Made by a program: the position numbers and the translations under genes. From contig NC_003074.8 of assembly GCF_000001735.4 (NCBI RefSeq), positions 2,480,101 through 2,544,100 on the forward strand: a stretch of 64,000 bases of DNA. The letters run 5' to 3'. Source of the stretch: Arabidopsis thaliana (taxonomy: Eukaryota > Streptophyta > Magnoliopsida > Brassicales > Brassicaceae). Under the pieces are notes generated by a model. The model saw nothing but the letters and a program-made list of their open reading frames with translations. It was not told the DNA's origin and ran no database searches. Positions 46,620-60,905 of this stretch are shown in pieces; position 1 is the first letter of the stretch, and each line of letters starts with the position of its first letter.

Positions 46620-48316
46620 ATGGTTCCTCCCATAATTTATAAGTATAAGCGAAGGAAAGATCGGCGACTTGGTAGGGACGATGATAGTTCAGTGATGATG
46701 ACTCGTCGGAGACCCGACTCCGATTTTATCGAGGTAAGTGATGAGAATCGCTCGTTTGCTTTATTTAAGGAGGATGATGAAAAAAATCGTGATTTGGGTT
46801 TAGTTGATGATGGTTCCACAAATTTGGTTCTTCAATGTCATGATGATGGTTGTTCCCTAGAGAAGGATAATAGCAATAGCTTGGATGATTTGTTCTCTGG
46901 GTTTGTTTATAAAGGTGTGAGGAGGAGGAAAAGGGATGACTTTGGAAGTATAACAACGAGTAATCTTGTTTCTCCTCAAATTGCTGATGATGATGATGAT
47001 AGTGTTTCTGATTCACATATTGAAAGGCAAGAATGCAGTGAATTTCATGTTGAAGTAAGAAGAGTTTCTCCATACTTTCAGGGATCTACTGTTTCACAAC
47101 AGTCCAAAGAAGGGTGTGATTCTGATAGTGTTTGTTCCAAAGAAGGATGCAGCAAAGTTCAAGCTAAAGTCCCACGAGTTTCTCCATACTTCCAGGCATC
47201 AACTATTTCACAGTGTGATTCTGACATTGTTTCTTCTTCTCAAAGTGGAAGAAATTATCGGAAAGGAAGCAGCAAACGTCAAGTTAAAGTCAGAAGAGTT
47301 TCGCCATATTTCCAGGAATCAACTGTTTCAGAACAGCCAAACCAAGCTCCTAAAGGTTTGCGTAACTATTTTAAGGTTGTGAAAGTTTCAAGATATTTCC
47401 ATGCTGATGGAATCCAAGTCAATGAATCACAAAAGGAGAAATCAAGAAATGTGAGGAAAACTCCTATTGTGAGCCCTGTACTCTCGCTTTCTCAAAAGAC
47501 CGATGATGTATACCTGCGAAAAACGCCGGATAACACATGGGTGCCTCCACGATCTCCATGTAATCTGCTTCAAGAAGATCATTGGCATGATCCATGGCGG
47601 GTGCTGGTCATATGTATGCTTCTCAACAAAACATCTGGTGCACAGGTTTTTCCTCATTTCTATCTCTTTTTATTCCATATCTTTGGTGAACATAAGTAAT
47701 TAGCATTTGAGACCAATTAGTTTAAGTGGATGTGTTTAGTGTTGCCATTGCTTGTTGCATATTTTCTCAGTTAGTTACAGGAATTAGTACTCGAAAATCA
47801 TTCTTGAGGGAAGTCCAAAATTTGTTAGGAAGTAAGAAGTTAGACCTCTGTGCGCTTGAATCTTTCAATTTTAACTGTTGCAGAAGAAGTAGCTGCAGTT
47901 TTTGGTTTGATAAGTAATTGATTATCAATGATTTGAATTGCTTGGTCTTGTTGAATATGGTAGAAGAAAAGGCTTTGTAAATTTATTTTAAAAGGTGATT
48001 GCAGACGCGGGGAGTGATATCAGACTTGTTTGGATTGTGTACTGATGCAAAGACTGCAACAGAAGTTAAAGAAGAGGAGATAGAGAATCTAATAAAACCT
48101 CTTGGATTACAAAAGAAGAGAACCAAAATGATTCAACGGTTGTCTCTAGAGTATCTTCAAGAGAGCTGGACTCATGTCACTCAACTGCATGGCGTTGGAA
48201 AGTATGCAGCGGATGCGTATGCGATATTCTGTAACGGGAATTGGGATCGCGTGAAGCCTAATGATCATATGCTAAACTATTACTGGGACTACCTCAGGAT
48301 TCGGTATAAATTATGA
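46620..48316 (+). CDS. MBD4L: MBD4-like DNA glycosylase (HhH-GPD)
   Basis: Two exons (46620-47645, 48005-48316) give 445 residues (AT3G07930). The C-terminal domain (about 315-445) is a helix-hairpin-helix glycosylase of the MBD4 type, which removes T or U opposite G in base excision repair: [19 protein letters not shown], the hairpin [12 protein letters not shown] (403-414) and the catalytic Asp D429 in PNDH. Unlike animal MBD4, no methyl-CpG-binding domain is seen. The N-terminal 300 residues are acidic and low-complexity, basic at the start ([10 protein letters not shown]), with four copies of a VSPYFQ motif listed as a finding. The single intron is phase 0. Nuclear localisation is inferred. 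Confidence 0.93.
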
Positions 48317-49441
48317 ATGAGAAGGTACAAGTATATATTTGTCCTAATTTGCTCTGTTTTTTGTTGTTGTCAATGTGTAAAAGTTGTAAATGAAAATCTT
48401 GTCTTATACTAGTTTGTTATATCATATATTGGAATGTGTTTTGGTATCATCTATGGGGTTTTCTGTGTTTAATATTGTCGAACACCTAAGATGGGGCATG
48501 ATTGTTGATAATGAAAAGCTATGCGACTTTCTCAGGTTCTTTTTCTGTATTAAAAATTAAGTTAGTTCTTTGTTAGATTAGGCACCAACTATATAATAAT
48601 TCAAAGAATGACAATGATGAGGCAACTACTTCTATGAGCCAAATCCAAAAGTAAAAACTCTTTAAAATAACGTCAATATTTAATAATGGTAAAACCAAAC
48701 ACAACCTAATGCATTTTATTGATTTATTTGTACAGCCAATCACAACTTTAGTTTCTAAATTAAGAGATTTTTATAAGGCTGTTTTTGTAAAAAAAAGAAG
48801 TAATTAAATGTTGTGATAATTGTTTTAATGACGTGTCAACTACAATATTTGCACGAAATTGAAAATCACAAAATCGAAAATCCACTTTTTTGTTTTGTTT
48901 CTCTCTTTGGCCGACAAATAAAAAAAAAACAAAAAACACAACTAATCATAGGCTTCTCCATCTTCTTGTCTGCAGGATGATGCAATTTTTCAGACAATTT
49001 TCTTCCAAAATCTTTTCGTAATTCTGTTTTATTTTTCAACGTTTTAGGTTTTTACCAATCCGCCGTAGTTATATCCAACATTAATTTTTTTCCCTCTTCT
49101 CAGAAAAAAATAAAATTCAACTCATCTCTAGAGTTTTTAGGTTCTTCCAAGAAATTGAATTTGGAAGGAGGCTTTGATGGGTTTGAATTTTCCATAATCG
49201 TCCCTTGTTTACGGTATTTTTCTCAAGGAATCCCTGAAAAACTATTTCTTGGTCTTTGTGTAATTGTCTGGTGCAAATCAAGTTATTGTTTTTATCTTGT
49301 GTTGTTGATTCAGACTCTTGTTGTTTGAAAATGCTATGGCTCGTGAGGGGATGTTGTTTTGATTTTGGGAAAGTCTTGTTTGAATGGTCACGGCTTTTCT
49401 GAACATTCGCGTGTTCTTTCTTGTCTCGGCTCTGCTTCGAA
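48317..49441. other. Intergenic and AGD11 leader
   Basis: The left part is the DNA glycosylase 3' UTR. From about 48890 the plus strand looks like a leader: a pyrimidine-rich patch near 48896-48910 and several short upstream frames, one of 23 codons at 49331-49402. No independent gene. Confidence 0.45.
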
Positions 49442-51268
<1,827 letters not shown>

Positions 51269-51881
51269 TGATACTTTCTTCTTCATCCCTCTTCTTTTTT
51301 TTTTTCTTTAAAAGATTTATTTCTAAATTTATAGTGAAGAAAAGATGCTGCTACTTTCTTGTTGTTCCACCTCAAACAAAACCTCTGTAAAAAAACAACA
51401 CCATGATTTGATTTGATGATTCTTCAGAACCAATCCTAGTTTCCTCTACCGGAAGATCAAATACAAAGAAAAGCAATCAATATATCATCAACTCTCTGCA
51501 TTGACAGATAGATTGGTATTACCGAAACACCCTTCATCACTTCCAAGTTCCATCAGAGCCCAAAAACCCATATGGGGGTATAATCGTCTCGTAAATAACA
51601 CATAATTAATTGTTTTTAATACGTAAGTGTTTTTTTGGGGTCAAAATACATAAGAATTTATGATAATTAAGTGGATAATAACTTTTTCGTTAAAAATAAT
51701 TACCGTGTTATTTTTTGTTTGTTGTTGTTGTTACTTGTTACATTAAACTATAATTTATATATGAGTATCGAATTCCAATTGCGGAAGAAAGGAGAAAATA
51801 ATCTCCGGTTTGAGCTGCGTCGACGAGATCTATCGTCAGGATCTCAGATTTGTTGTTACACTCTTGCTCAAGTCTGGAGAC
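51269..51881. other. Intergenic, promoter of the TMEM115-like gene
   Basis: AT-rich; no gene. The open frame at 51671-52168 overlaps the next gene in another phase and is taken as a shadow. Confidence 0.5.
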
Positions 51882-54177
51882 ATGAGTTCTCCGGTACGGA
51901 TATTATAGCAGATCTACGAAATTGGCCTGAGATCTTTTACGTTTCATTAGTTTTGAATTTGGAAACCGTCGTCTCTGATCTTACGAATCATCTTCGTCTT
52001 ACATTGTTTCAGGGAACGAGTATGTTCACCAATTTCACTAAGCTCTGCAAAGGACTTGCCCTGGTACTTGTGGTGGGACACCTCGTGGTTCAGTTCATTC
52101 CCGCTACCGTCCCATACCTTGCTCTGATTCCGGCGAGGTACTTCGTCTCGTCTCATCTCCTTTTTTAATCTTCTGTCAACACTTGGGTTTACGATTTTGC
52201 TACTGGATGGATTTTGTTGTGCTCCCACATTTGCTTCGATTCTGTGTGATCTCTGCGCTAAACTAATTGCTAATTCACGGTTTTGAGGAAATTATGGGTT
52301 CTATATGCTGTTAAATTACTTAGGATGCGAAATTTGATGCTCGCTTGGTAAATTACGTGATTGGTCTTCGAATTACATTGAAACTATTGTGATGCTACTT
52401 GCACATTGTCATTCTCTAATATCTACTTTAGGCTAGAACTATTATTACCATGATAGTTCTGACTTGTTACAATTCTGAACTCGCTTCATTATAGGACTAT
52501 TCCTTTTGCCTGGAATCTGATAACAAGCGGCTATTTTGAACTCTCAGTATATGGGGTATGTTTCTATGTTTTTCCTCTAGTTCAACTTGTTCCTATCCAA
52601 TCCAGACTTTTCATCTATAGTACTTGAATTCACGAGTGACTGTTTGCAATGTTGCAGGTTGTCTTCAGCACCGTTTCTCTCCTTTTTATGGGAAAGTTCC
52701 TGGAACCTGTCTGGGGTTCCACGGAGTTCCTTAAGTTCATCTTTGTGGTGAACTTCCTTACGTATCTCTGTGTTTTCGTTACAGCCATTGCCTTATACTA
52801 CATAACGAGGCTGGAAGTTTACCTGTAAGTAACCTACCACCTTACACATACCAAGTGTCTACTGCTTGTTTATTTTCCTTCTCTTACTTAAGTATGAAGG
52901 GGGATGTCCCCATTATGAAAATTTCGTTGAAATCCTTGTGATTCTTTTGCTTCCCTGCTCGTTAAGTTTAATATTTACCACTGAATATGATAAATCCTCT
53001 CTACTTTGTTATATTTCATTATTATCCACTCTATAATAACGTGTTCTTTGTTTTCTCCTGGCTAGATATATGCCCTTTGCTGGTTTTCATGGTGTCTTGG
53101 CAGGCCTTCTTGTAGGGATAAAGCAGATAATACCTGACCAGGAGATATTGCTGTTAAAGATAAAAGCAAAGGTAATGTTTTGCTTTCTAGTAAGAAATGA
53201 TAGAGCTTTGACATTTTCTCACTTTAACTTTTTTTAATCGAAGTTCTCACATCCTATTCTTACTTCTGGTTTATGTGTGCAGTGGTTGCCCTCAATTATG
53301 CTAATTTTGTCAATAGCCTCAAGCTTCTTCACACTAGATTCAGCAGCATATCTTCCCACTTTGATATTTGGTACATATATGGGCTGGTTATACCTCAGGT
53401 ACCTACAGAGGAGACCAGAAACAAAGCTCAGAGGTGATCCAAGTGATGACTTTGCCTTCTCTACTTTCTTTCCTGAACTTCTCAGGTGAACGACATTTCT
53501 CCCTTTTTACTGTACTTTCGAGTTTGCCCACAAATCAATTCTTGCCTCATATGTTGTTGGTAATTTTGTTTTTCAAAATAAAATGCAGGCCAGTAATTGA
53601 CCCCATTGCCTTAATCTTTCACCGGATGCTTTGTGGAAGATCAAATGCCACCAGTGAAGACCATGATTATTCTACCAGTGGTGCACCATTGCCAGGTTCT
53701 GATTCTGCTGAAGCATCCAGGAGGAGGTAAAAAATTATTTTCTTTTCCTTTTTCTCTCTTTCCTGTTCCACTTCAAATCTTCAATGGTAGTTTAGATGCA
53801 ACGATCTTACTAAATTCCCTGCTCTTTAGGGGTTAATGCAGTTCATGTCTTCAAAAATTAGTATACACCGTTTTTTATTGGCTTGACACTGTTGAAACAT
53901 AATTTAAGATCTAGTTGATGCAAGAGATAATGAATGATCCTGTTCACTTGATTCTAAGAATAAATAGTAATGGCTCGTCATCAGTTTTAATCAAAATGTA
54001 AGAGTTAGTCTTACGAGTGAGAAAACTAGAAAGGCAAAAAACTTGTTATAACACAAAAGATGTTGTTGTTGCAGAGAAAGAGGGGCAAGAGCTCTAGAGG
54101 AGAGACTAGGAACGGAAAGATTGGTTCCTGCAAGGAACAAAGATGAATTGCAGAGTGATGGTTTAGATAACGTATAA
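51882..54177 (+). CDS. TMEM115/rhomboid-related multi-pass membrane protein
   Basis: Eight exons (51882-51893, 52013-52137, 52495-52555, 52658-52824, 53066-53171, 53283-53485, 53589-53726, 54075-54177) give 304 residues (AT3G07950). The first coding exon holds only ATG AGT TCT CCG and joins to GGAACGAGTATG, adding MSSPGTS before Met8. The family (human TMEM115) is a Golgi multi-spanning relative of rhomboids. Visible hydrophobic spans: about 15-40 (KGLALVLVVGHLVVQF), 65-80, 90-115 (KFIFVVNFLTYLCVFVT), 125-145, and 160-195 (IMLILSIASSFF, LPTLIFGTYMGWLYL). I do not see the catalytic GxSx rhomboid motif, so a protease role is unlikely. The tail is polar and charged. Role in Golgi traffic is by homology. 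Confidence 0.92.
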
Positions 54178-55173
54178 GTGGAGATTGCAATAAGCATTTT
54201 GAAGAAGCTGTTGTTGGTTCTTACTTGTGTTCATGTGGACAGTTTTTTTTTGTTTTTTTTTTTTGTTAATGAAATTGGCGTTTATACAGAATCAGCTTCG
54301 TAAATTCCTTTGACAGCTCAGAAAGGTAGTACATTTCCTTGGACAAACCACCAATTAGAAACAATTTTCTTGGACGAGAGGATATAAAAGTAGTTATACA
54401 TGTTTTCACTTGTCTCTAAACTTGTTATTGAAACAGTCGTAACTCGTAATGGTTCACTCTAAGACACAAAAATGTTTCTTAATTGAATGAAAACCAATGA
54501 ACAAAAATGATATAAAAAAGAAGTCTTCATAATATACAAGAGAGAGGGAGATGATAGGTCAGAAGATGGCCCATAAAAGAAGGGATTCCATTGACTAGAT
54601 GTATTTTGACTATATGTTTTTTTTTTTTTTTGTGTTAAGAATACTGTATATGAAAATAGAAAGAGAGAGAAAAGAAAAGGAAATGACGTCAGCATTGACA
54701 AGGTAACCACGTCGCAATGTAGCGAGTCCCTCCAGATGTCTGGTTTGGTAGTCGCTTTAGGAATCAAACGCGGAGCTCCAATAACAATGGCCATTACCAA
54801 ACTCTTCAATTTCTCTATCGATTCTTCACACAACAACATTCCTCTTTCTTCCCCCCTTTTTTTCCTCGTTTTCGATTTCCTCGTCTCGTCTCTTCTTTCT
54901 GTTGTCTTCTTCTTCGTTTTCTCACGCCATTCCCCCCAAAAAAAGAAACATCTCTTTTATCTCTCTCTCTCTCTCTCTTCGTCGTCCTTGGCCTATACTA
55001 CATTGAAATCCGATAAGTTCTGAAAGAAACCCAACACAGTAAATGCGGCTTCGCGATCTAAGCTATGGAGGAACGAATGAGAAAAAACATAGAATCCAAC
55101 AATAAAATGTGAGAAAAGAGACAGAGAAAGAAAGGAAAAAAAAGTGAAATTTGGAAGAAAGAAGAAGAGAGAA
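54178..55173. other. Intergenic and PIP5K6 leader
   Basis: Two upstream reading frames overlap the leader (55043-55105 and 55065-55112). A CT simple repeat lies at about 54960-54979. The open frames at 54459-54839 (minus) and 54736-55023 (plus) are of low-complexity content and not believed. Confidence 0.5.
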
Positions 55174-57990
55174 ATGTCGGTAGCACACGCAGATGACGCC
55201 GACGATTACAGCAGACCAACGGGAGAGAGTTACCACGCCGAGAAAGCATTACCAAGCGGTGATTTCTACACAGGACAATGGCGAGACAATCTCCCTCACG
55301 GTCATGGCAAATACCTTTGGACCGATGGTTGTATGTATGTCGGAGATTGGCACCGAGGCAAAACCATGGGCAAAGGTCGTTTTAGTTGGCCTAGTGGTGC
55401 CACCTACGAAGGCGATTTCAAAAACGGCTACATGGACGGCAAAGGTATAATTAACAAAAATTCCCCAAAATGTTGCATCTGATTTTGCTAAAGTTTTGAT
55501 TTTTATTTTGTTTTGACTCAGGTACTTACATTGATTCCTCTGGAGATTTATATAGAGGATCATGGGTGATGAATCTGAGACATGGGCAAGGAACGAAAAG
55601 TTACGTCAACGGAGATTGCTACGATGGAGAATGGAGAAGAGGTTTACAAGATGGACATGGGAGGTATCAATGGAAGAACGAGAATCATTACATTGGACAA
55701 TGGAAGAATGGTTTGATGAATGGTAACGGGACGATGATATGGAGCAACGGGAACCGTTACGATGGGTCTTGGGAAGACGGAGCTCCTAAAGGCAATGGAA
55801 CTTTCCGATGGTCGGATGGGAGTTTCTACGTTGGAGTTTGGAGTAAAGATCCTAAAGAACAGAACGGGACTTATTACCCTTCGACTTCTTCCGGGAATTT
55901 TGATTGGCAACCACAACAAGTGTTTTATGTTGATTTGAGTGAATGTGTGGTTTGTACTTGTCAGAGAATCCCGGTTTTGCCGTCTCAGAAGATGCCGGTT
56001 TGGTACGGTGCTTCTGAGCAGAGTAGTAGTGGGAACAGGACGAAGAACAGTGAGAGGCCGAGGAGGAGATCTGTTGATGGAAGAGTAAGTAATGGTGAAA
56101 TGGAATTGAGGAGTAATGGTTCTGGTTATCTTCAGGTAGATGATAATGCTGAGAGTACTAGATCATCACTAGGGCCTTTGAGAATACAACCTGCTAAGAA
56201 ACAAGGACAAACTATCTCTAAAGGTCATAAGAATTATGAACTCATGCTTAACTTGCAGCTTGGAATTAGGTAACCGAAACTCTCAGTGTGTTATCGATTT
56301 GTGTTTGCTTAAATTGCTCTGTTTGAATGTTGAGTGTTGTTTTTGTTGGGAAGACATTCTGTTGGAAGACCAGCACCAGCTACTTCTCTTGATTTGAAGG
56401 CTTCAGCTTTTGATCCAAAGGAGAAACTTTGGACGAAGTTTCCATCTGAAGGGTCTAAATACACTCCTCCACACCAGTCTTGTGAGTTTAAATGGAAGGA
56501 TTATTGTCCTGTGGTTTTCAGGTTCGAAACTCCGTACTTTTGATTTCTTCTCTTGTGGTATTAAGAAAACCGATGAAAATGTTGTGTTTCTCGTGTAGGA
56601 CTCTGCGGAAACTATTTAGTGTGGACGCAGCAGATTATATGTTATCGATTTGTGGGAATGATGCTCTTAGGGAGCTATCATCTCCAGGGAAAAGTGGAAG
56701 CTTTTTCTACTTGACCAACGATGACCGCTACATGATCAAGACTATGAAGAAGGCAGAAACCAAAGTAAGAGCTGAATTTTAACTGCAAAATTCTGCTTAT
56801 TAAGATTCACTCATCTGTTTTGTTTTTCCCTTGAAAGGTTCTTATAAGGATGCTTCCGGCTTACTACAATCATGTCAGGGCGTGTGAAAACACTCTAGTT
56901 ACCAAGTTCTTCGGTCTTCATTGCGTGAAATTAACTGGCACTGCACAGAAAAAGGTCAATGCCTTTTTTGTATTCATGTCTCTGCATTGTTGTGATTAGC
57001 ATTTTCAATTTTGGATGTACTGATGATAGAATACTTGCGCCTGCAGGTTCGATTTGTGATAATGGGTAATCTTTTCTGTACTGGTCACTCCATCCATAGG
57101 CGGTTTGACCTCAAAGGATCCTCTCATGGCCGTCTTACTACTAAACCAGAGTCCGAAATCGATCCAAACACGACGCTTAAAGATCTTGATCTAAATTTTG
57201 CATTCCGATTGCAAAAGAACTGGTTCCAAGAATTCTGCAGGTGAATGATTCACTACTTGTAATAAAACTCTTTGTTATATATCTCTTTTCACTTCTTTCA
57301 TTAGTAAACCCAAATTCGAGTGTTTGGTTTTTAACAGGCAAGTGGACAGAGACTGTGAATTCCTTGAACAAGAGAGGATTATGGATTATAGTCTCTTGGT
57401 TGGTCTTCACTTTCGAGAAGCTGCTATCAAGGACTCTGCCACTCCTACTTCCGGCGCTCGAACCCCTACCGGTAAAATCTTGTCAAATCTTTAACTCAGT
57501 TTTCAAAACTTCCAACTTAAATCTTGATCGAAGCAACTTCATCATCTACAAGCAGGAAATTCAGAAACTCGTCTCTCCCGAGCAGAAATGGACCGGTTTC
57601 TTCTCGATGCCAGCAAGTAAAGAACCAAAAATTCAATGTTTATATCGAAAACTGTAAAGAATGTTTTATAACACAAGTGTGGTTCTTGATGATTTTTGCA
57701 GGCTAGCATCAATAAAATTGGGTATAAACATGCCTGCAAGAGTTGAAAGAACAGCGAGAAGAAGTGACTGTGAGAATCAGCTTGTTGGGGATCCAACTGG
57801 TGAATTTTACGATGTGATAGTGTATTTCGGTATTATAGACATTCTCCAAGACTACGACATAAGCAAGAAGCTTGAACATGCCTACAAATCAATGCAGTAT
57901 GATCCGACATCGATCTCAGCCGTTGATCCGAAGCAATACTCACGACGATTCAGGGATTTCATCTTCAGGGTCTTCGTTGAAGACGCTTGA
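55174..57990 (+). CDS. PIP5K6: Phosphatidylinositol-4-phosphate 5-kinase with MORN repeats
   Basis: Nine exons (55174-55444, 55522-56269, 56354-56521, 56599-56764, 56838-56954, 57047-57240, 57338-57471, 57556-57616, 57702-57990) give 715 residues, recognised as PIP5K6 (AT3G07960). It makes PI(4,5)P2 at the plasma membrane, and is reported in pollen-tube growth and endocytosis. Residues 32-197 hold seven 23-residue MORN repeats plus a partial eighth, each starting Y-x-G-x-W or F. A polar linker follows, then the PIPK catalytic domain from about residue 350: [20 protein letters not shown], the [20 protein letters not shown] block, [11 protein letters not shown], and the closing [14 protein letters not shown] and YSRRFRDFI. 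The kinase motifs look intact. Two short upstream frames lie in the leader. Confidence 0.96.
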
Positions 57991-60905
57991 GAGAACAATC
58001 ATCTAACTTGCACGCCAAGGCCCAACAAAGTTGAGGTTTTTCTTTTTGTTAGAATTTTTTCCTTCTATATAGAAATATCTGTAAATTTATTATGTTATTT
58101 AACCAGTTCACCAAAGTAGAGAAAAATTGATTCTTTTGTAACTAAAGTTCAATACTCTGCACCTTTTTGTTGTTGTTGTTGTTGTTATTCTTTGTACTTC
58201 GTTTCTTCAAACGTGAAAGAAAGTATGTGTACAGATACGGTGACTTGTATTTATTATTCACTACTTTCATCCAATCTTCATATTTTACTCTTTAGAATTA
58301 AATAATCAAATACTATACAACAGAACATGTTTCAAATTGATTTTTTAAAAGTTGGAACAAGTTGACTTGTAGGTGATAAGGATGTGAGGTTTCTGGTGCT
58401 CTACAAGCCAAACTCAAAGTCAATGCTAATAATTTTCTTAAAAAATATTGGAGCATTAGTTTTATGTAAAAACAGAGGGTTTAAGTAGGGTTATATAAAT
58501 CTATAATAATGTTCTAGTGAGCTGTGGTTTAAGGCAAAAAGATAAAACCATCTTACGTTGGATATAAGTCAAGGCAAATATGTGTATTTTGCGTAACATT
58601 GCTTTGAATAGGGATGCTAGAGAGGAATCTCGAATAAGCATTTGAAAAAAGTTGCAGAACTTTTCGTGTGAAAGAGGTATCCAGAAAAGCTAACCTAATG
58701 AGTTTGTTTCGGTTTAGATAGTGCTAAAATATAGATGCAATTTTAATTGGGAACAGTCACGTCTAGAAACACATGTGAAACAGGATCCAAACTGGTAGTT
58801 GTGGGCATGTGTCTAGGGTTCCTGCATATGCTTTTGGCTACACGAGACTTTTTCAGTGTGTATCGCCTGATTCATTTGACAATATGCCTTCTCGCCTATG
58901 ATTGCTCTTATCATACTTGTTACCTCAATTACTCAAATCCATTTTCCGATAACAAATTAAGAAACTCAAAATACCGACTCATATCCGTTATTACCAAACC
59001 CTTTATCCGAAATGTACGTAGAGAGATAGTTTTAGACTATCACCTAACGCAACAAAGAGTATAGAGTAAAAAAGAAAGTCACACGCAAGATCCCATTCCA
59101 TGCAACAATCTAAACCTTCTCTAACTTAACCTTTGACATCATTTACCAATTATCCATCTTGCCTCTTTTTTCTGTTAGCTCTGCCTACTTTTACTGTATG
59201 TTGATTCATACTACGTACCAAAACAACATGTTACTTTATTTTTCTTCAAAATTCTCATAATTTTAGGTTTTAACGTAAATTATATACAATTTTGTTCATC
59301 AAAACTGTATCGTCGTACCATTTTGATGGTTTCTTAATAAAATAGTTATTTTTGCAAATATAATTTAGCTGGAAAATTGGAATTCTTTCCGTTTTAGTTT
59401 TAGGTCAATATTGAATTCCACCGTAAATAATACGGAAAAATGATATAAAGGAGAATTTGGTTTCTCACCGAAACACATTAGCACTAATTTTGACCACAAT
59501 ACAATTACTGAAGAGAGAGACAATTAAAGTAAATGGGTTGAAAAAAATAAAAAAATGGGTTGAATTATTTTCTAATTGGCTACGAATTTTGGGCTATCTA
59601 AGACTAAGAAAACGAAATAATAAGTATGAAAAGGTAAAAAAAAGATTGGACTGGAGAAATATCTAACAAAGTTGAAGTTAAAGCTTTAACCAACATAACT
59701 GCTTTTACTTGAGACTTATTTCAGTTATTTGCAGATAACCTAATTCAAAACCAAAGTCAATACTTACTTCTTCGTTTAGGCCGAGATTAGCTCTTCCATT
59801 TTAAGATTTTATTTATTTTTATAACAAAGCTCTTCATGTTTTGGGAGACGACCAAAATTGTCAAATTGTTAGCCAATCTTTTCCCTTCACATAAGAAATA
59901 AATTTATGGATTTACCTAATACAAACAAAACTTTTGTTATTACGGTGTTTCTTATACACATCATTGATTAATTATTATTAATAAATAAGAATATACATTA
60001 ACATATTTACCAAACAGTAGAGTAATTAAAATAAGCCTAAAAATAATAATTAAACCTAGCTACAACGTGATTTAATTGATAAGCAAACATAGTATGGAAA
60101 TTGCAGAGTAAGTGACAGAAGAAACTAATAGATTTTCAAAACCTCGAGACCCTTAATAAATAAGTCCAACGGAGAACCGATCCAACCAACAAAATGGTGA
60201 ACTCAATCCTTAAGAAACACTATGAGGATGTAAATGCGGCTTGGTGGAAATCTACATTATTTATTAGGAGAAAAAAACCAAATAACAAACTAATAGTGGT
60301 TCAGGCATACAACATGACGTCAAAATAAATAAGAACGTTTAACACAGCAAAAAAAACAAAACGACCTTCTGTGTGAAAGTTTTTAATTTCGTTTTAATAC
60401 TAATATTTTAGAGATCGTTATTTTGATCTTAGATTCTTTTGTCAATAAAGATATTGATGCAAAAATTTAGCTTAATTATTAACTTATTATACAATTTGGT
60501 GTATTGATCTAGTACAAAAGAACCCTTCATTACGTATATATATTTGTATTTTTATTTTATTTTTGGACAAAATATATTTGTATTTGTTAAAGTGGCTTTA
60601 ATGTACGTTCAATTTGATCGACTTAAATAAACTTATTTATGTTAATTGTCTGGAAACGATTTGAGTAATGAAAATGAGGAATAATAACGAACATTTTCCT
60701 CTGATTTTCTACAAGAAAAAATAGGTGATATTCAACTAAATCTCTTAAATCAAATACTTCTCTGTCTCTCTCTCATCTCTATAAATACACGAACTTTTGC
60801 ATTCTTCATGACACATCATTCACTCATCTCTTTCCTCATCATTCTTTCTACGTCAAACCCAACCTTAATCTAACTTTGAGAGAAGTCCCACTCCAACAAA
60901 AAAAA
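57991..60905. other. Long AT-rich spacer before QRT2
   Basis: About 2.9 kb. No credible gene; the open frames at 58747-59064 and 59457-59666 show no recognisable family and start at non-ATG or chance positions. The last 150 bases hold a TATAAATA (about 60780-60787), a probable QRT2 TATA box. Confidence 0.45.
60780..60787 (+). promoter_or_regulatory. Probable TATA box of QRT2
   Basis: TATAAATA about 120 bases before the start codon, in an otherwise CT-rich leader region. Confidence 0.5.

Noticed and set aside
54459-54839. A 126-codon minus-strand frame upstream of PIP5K6
   Set aside because: Rich in Phe, Ser and Leu from purine tracts on the plus strand; no homology recognised.
57338-57657. 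Separate small frames in the 3' half of PIP5K6
   Set aside because: They read through intron 7 and exon 8 in the wrong phase; spliced exons account for the region.
58747-59064. A 105-codon frame in the spacer before QRT2
   Set aside because: It begins at TTG, has no recognisable family, and lies in a gene-poor AT-rich region.
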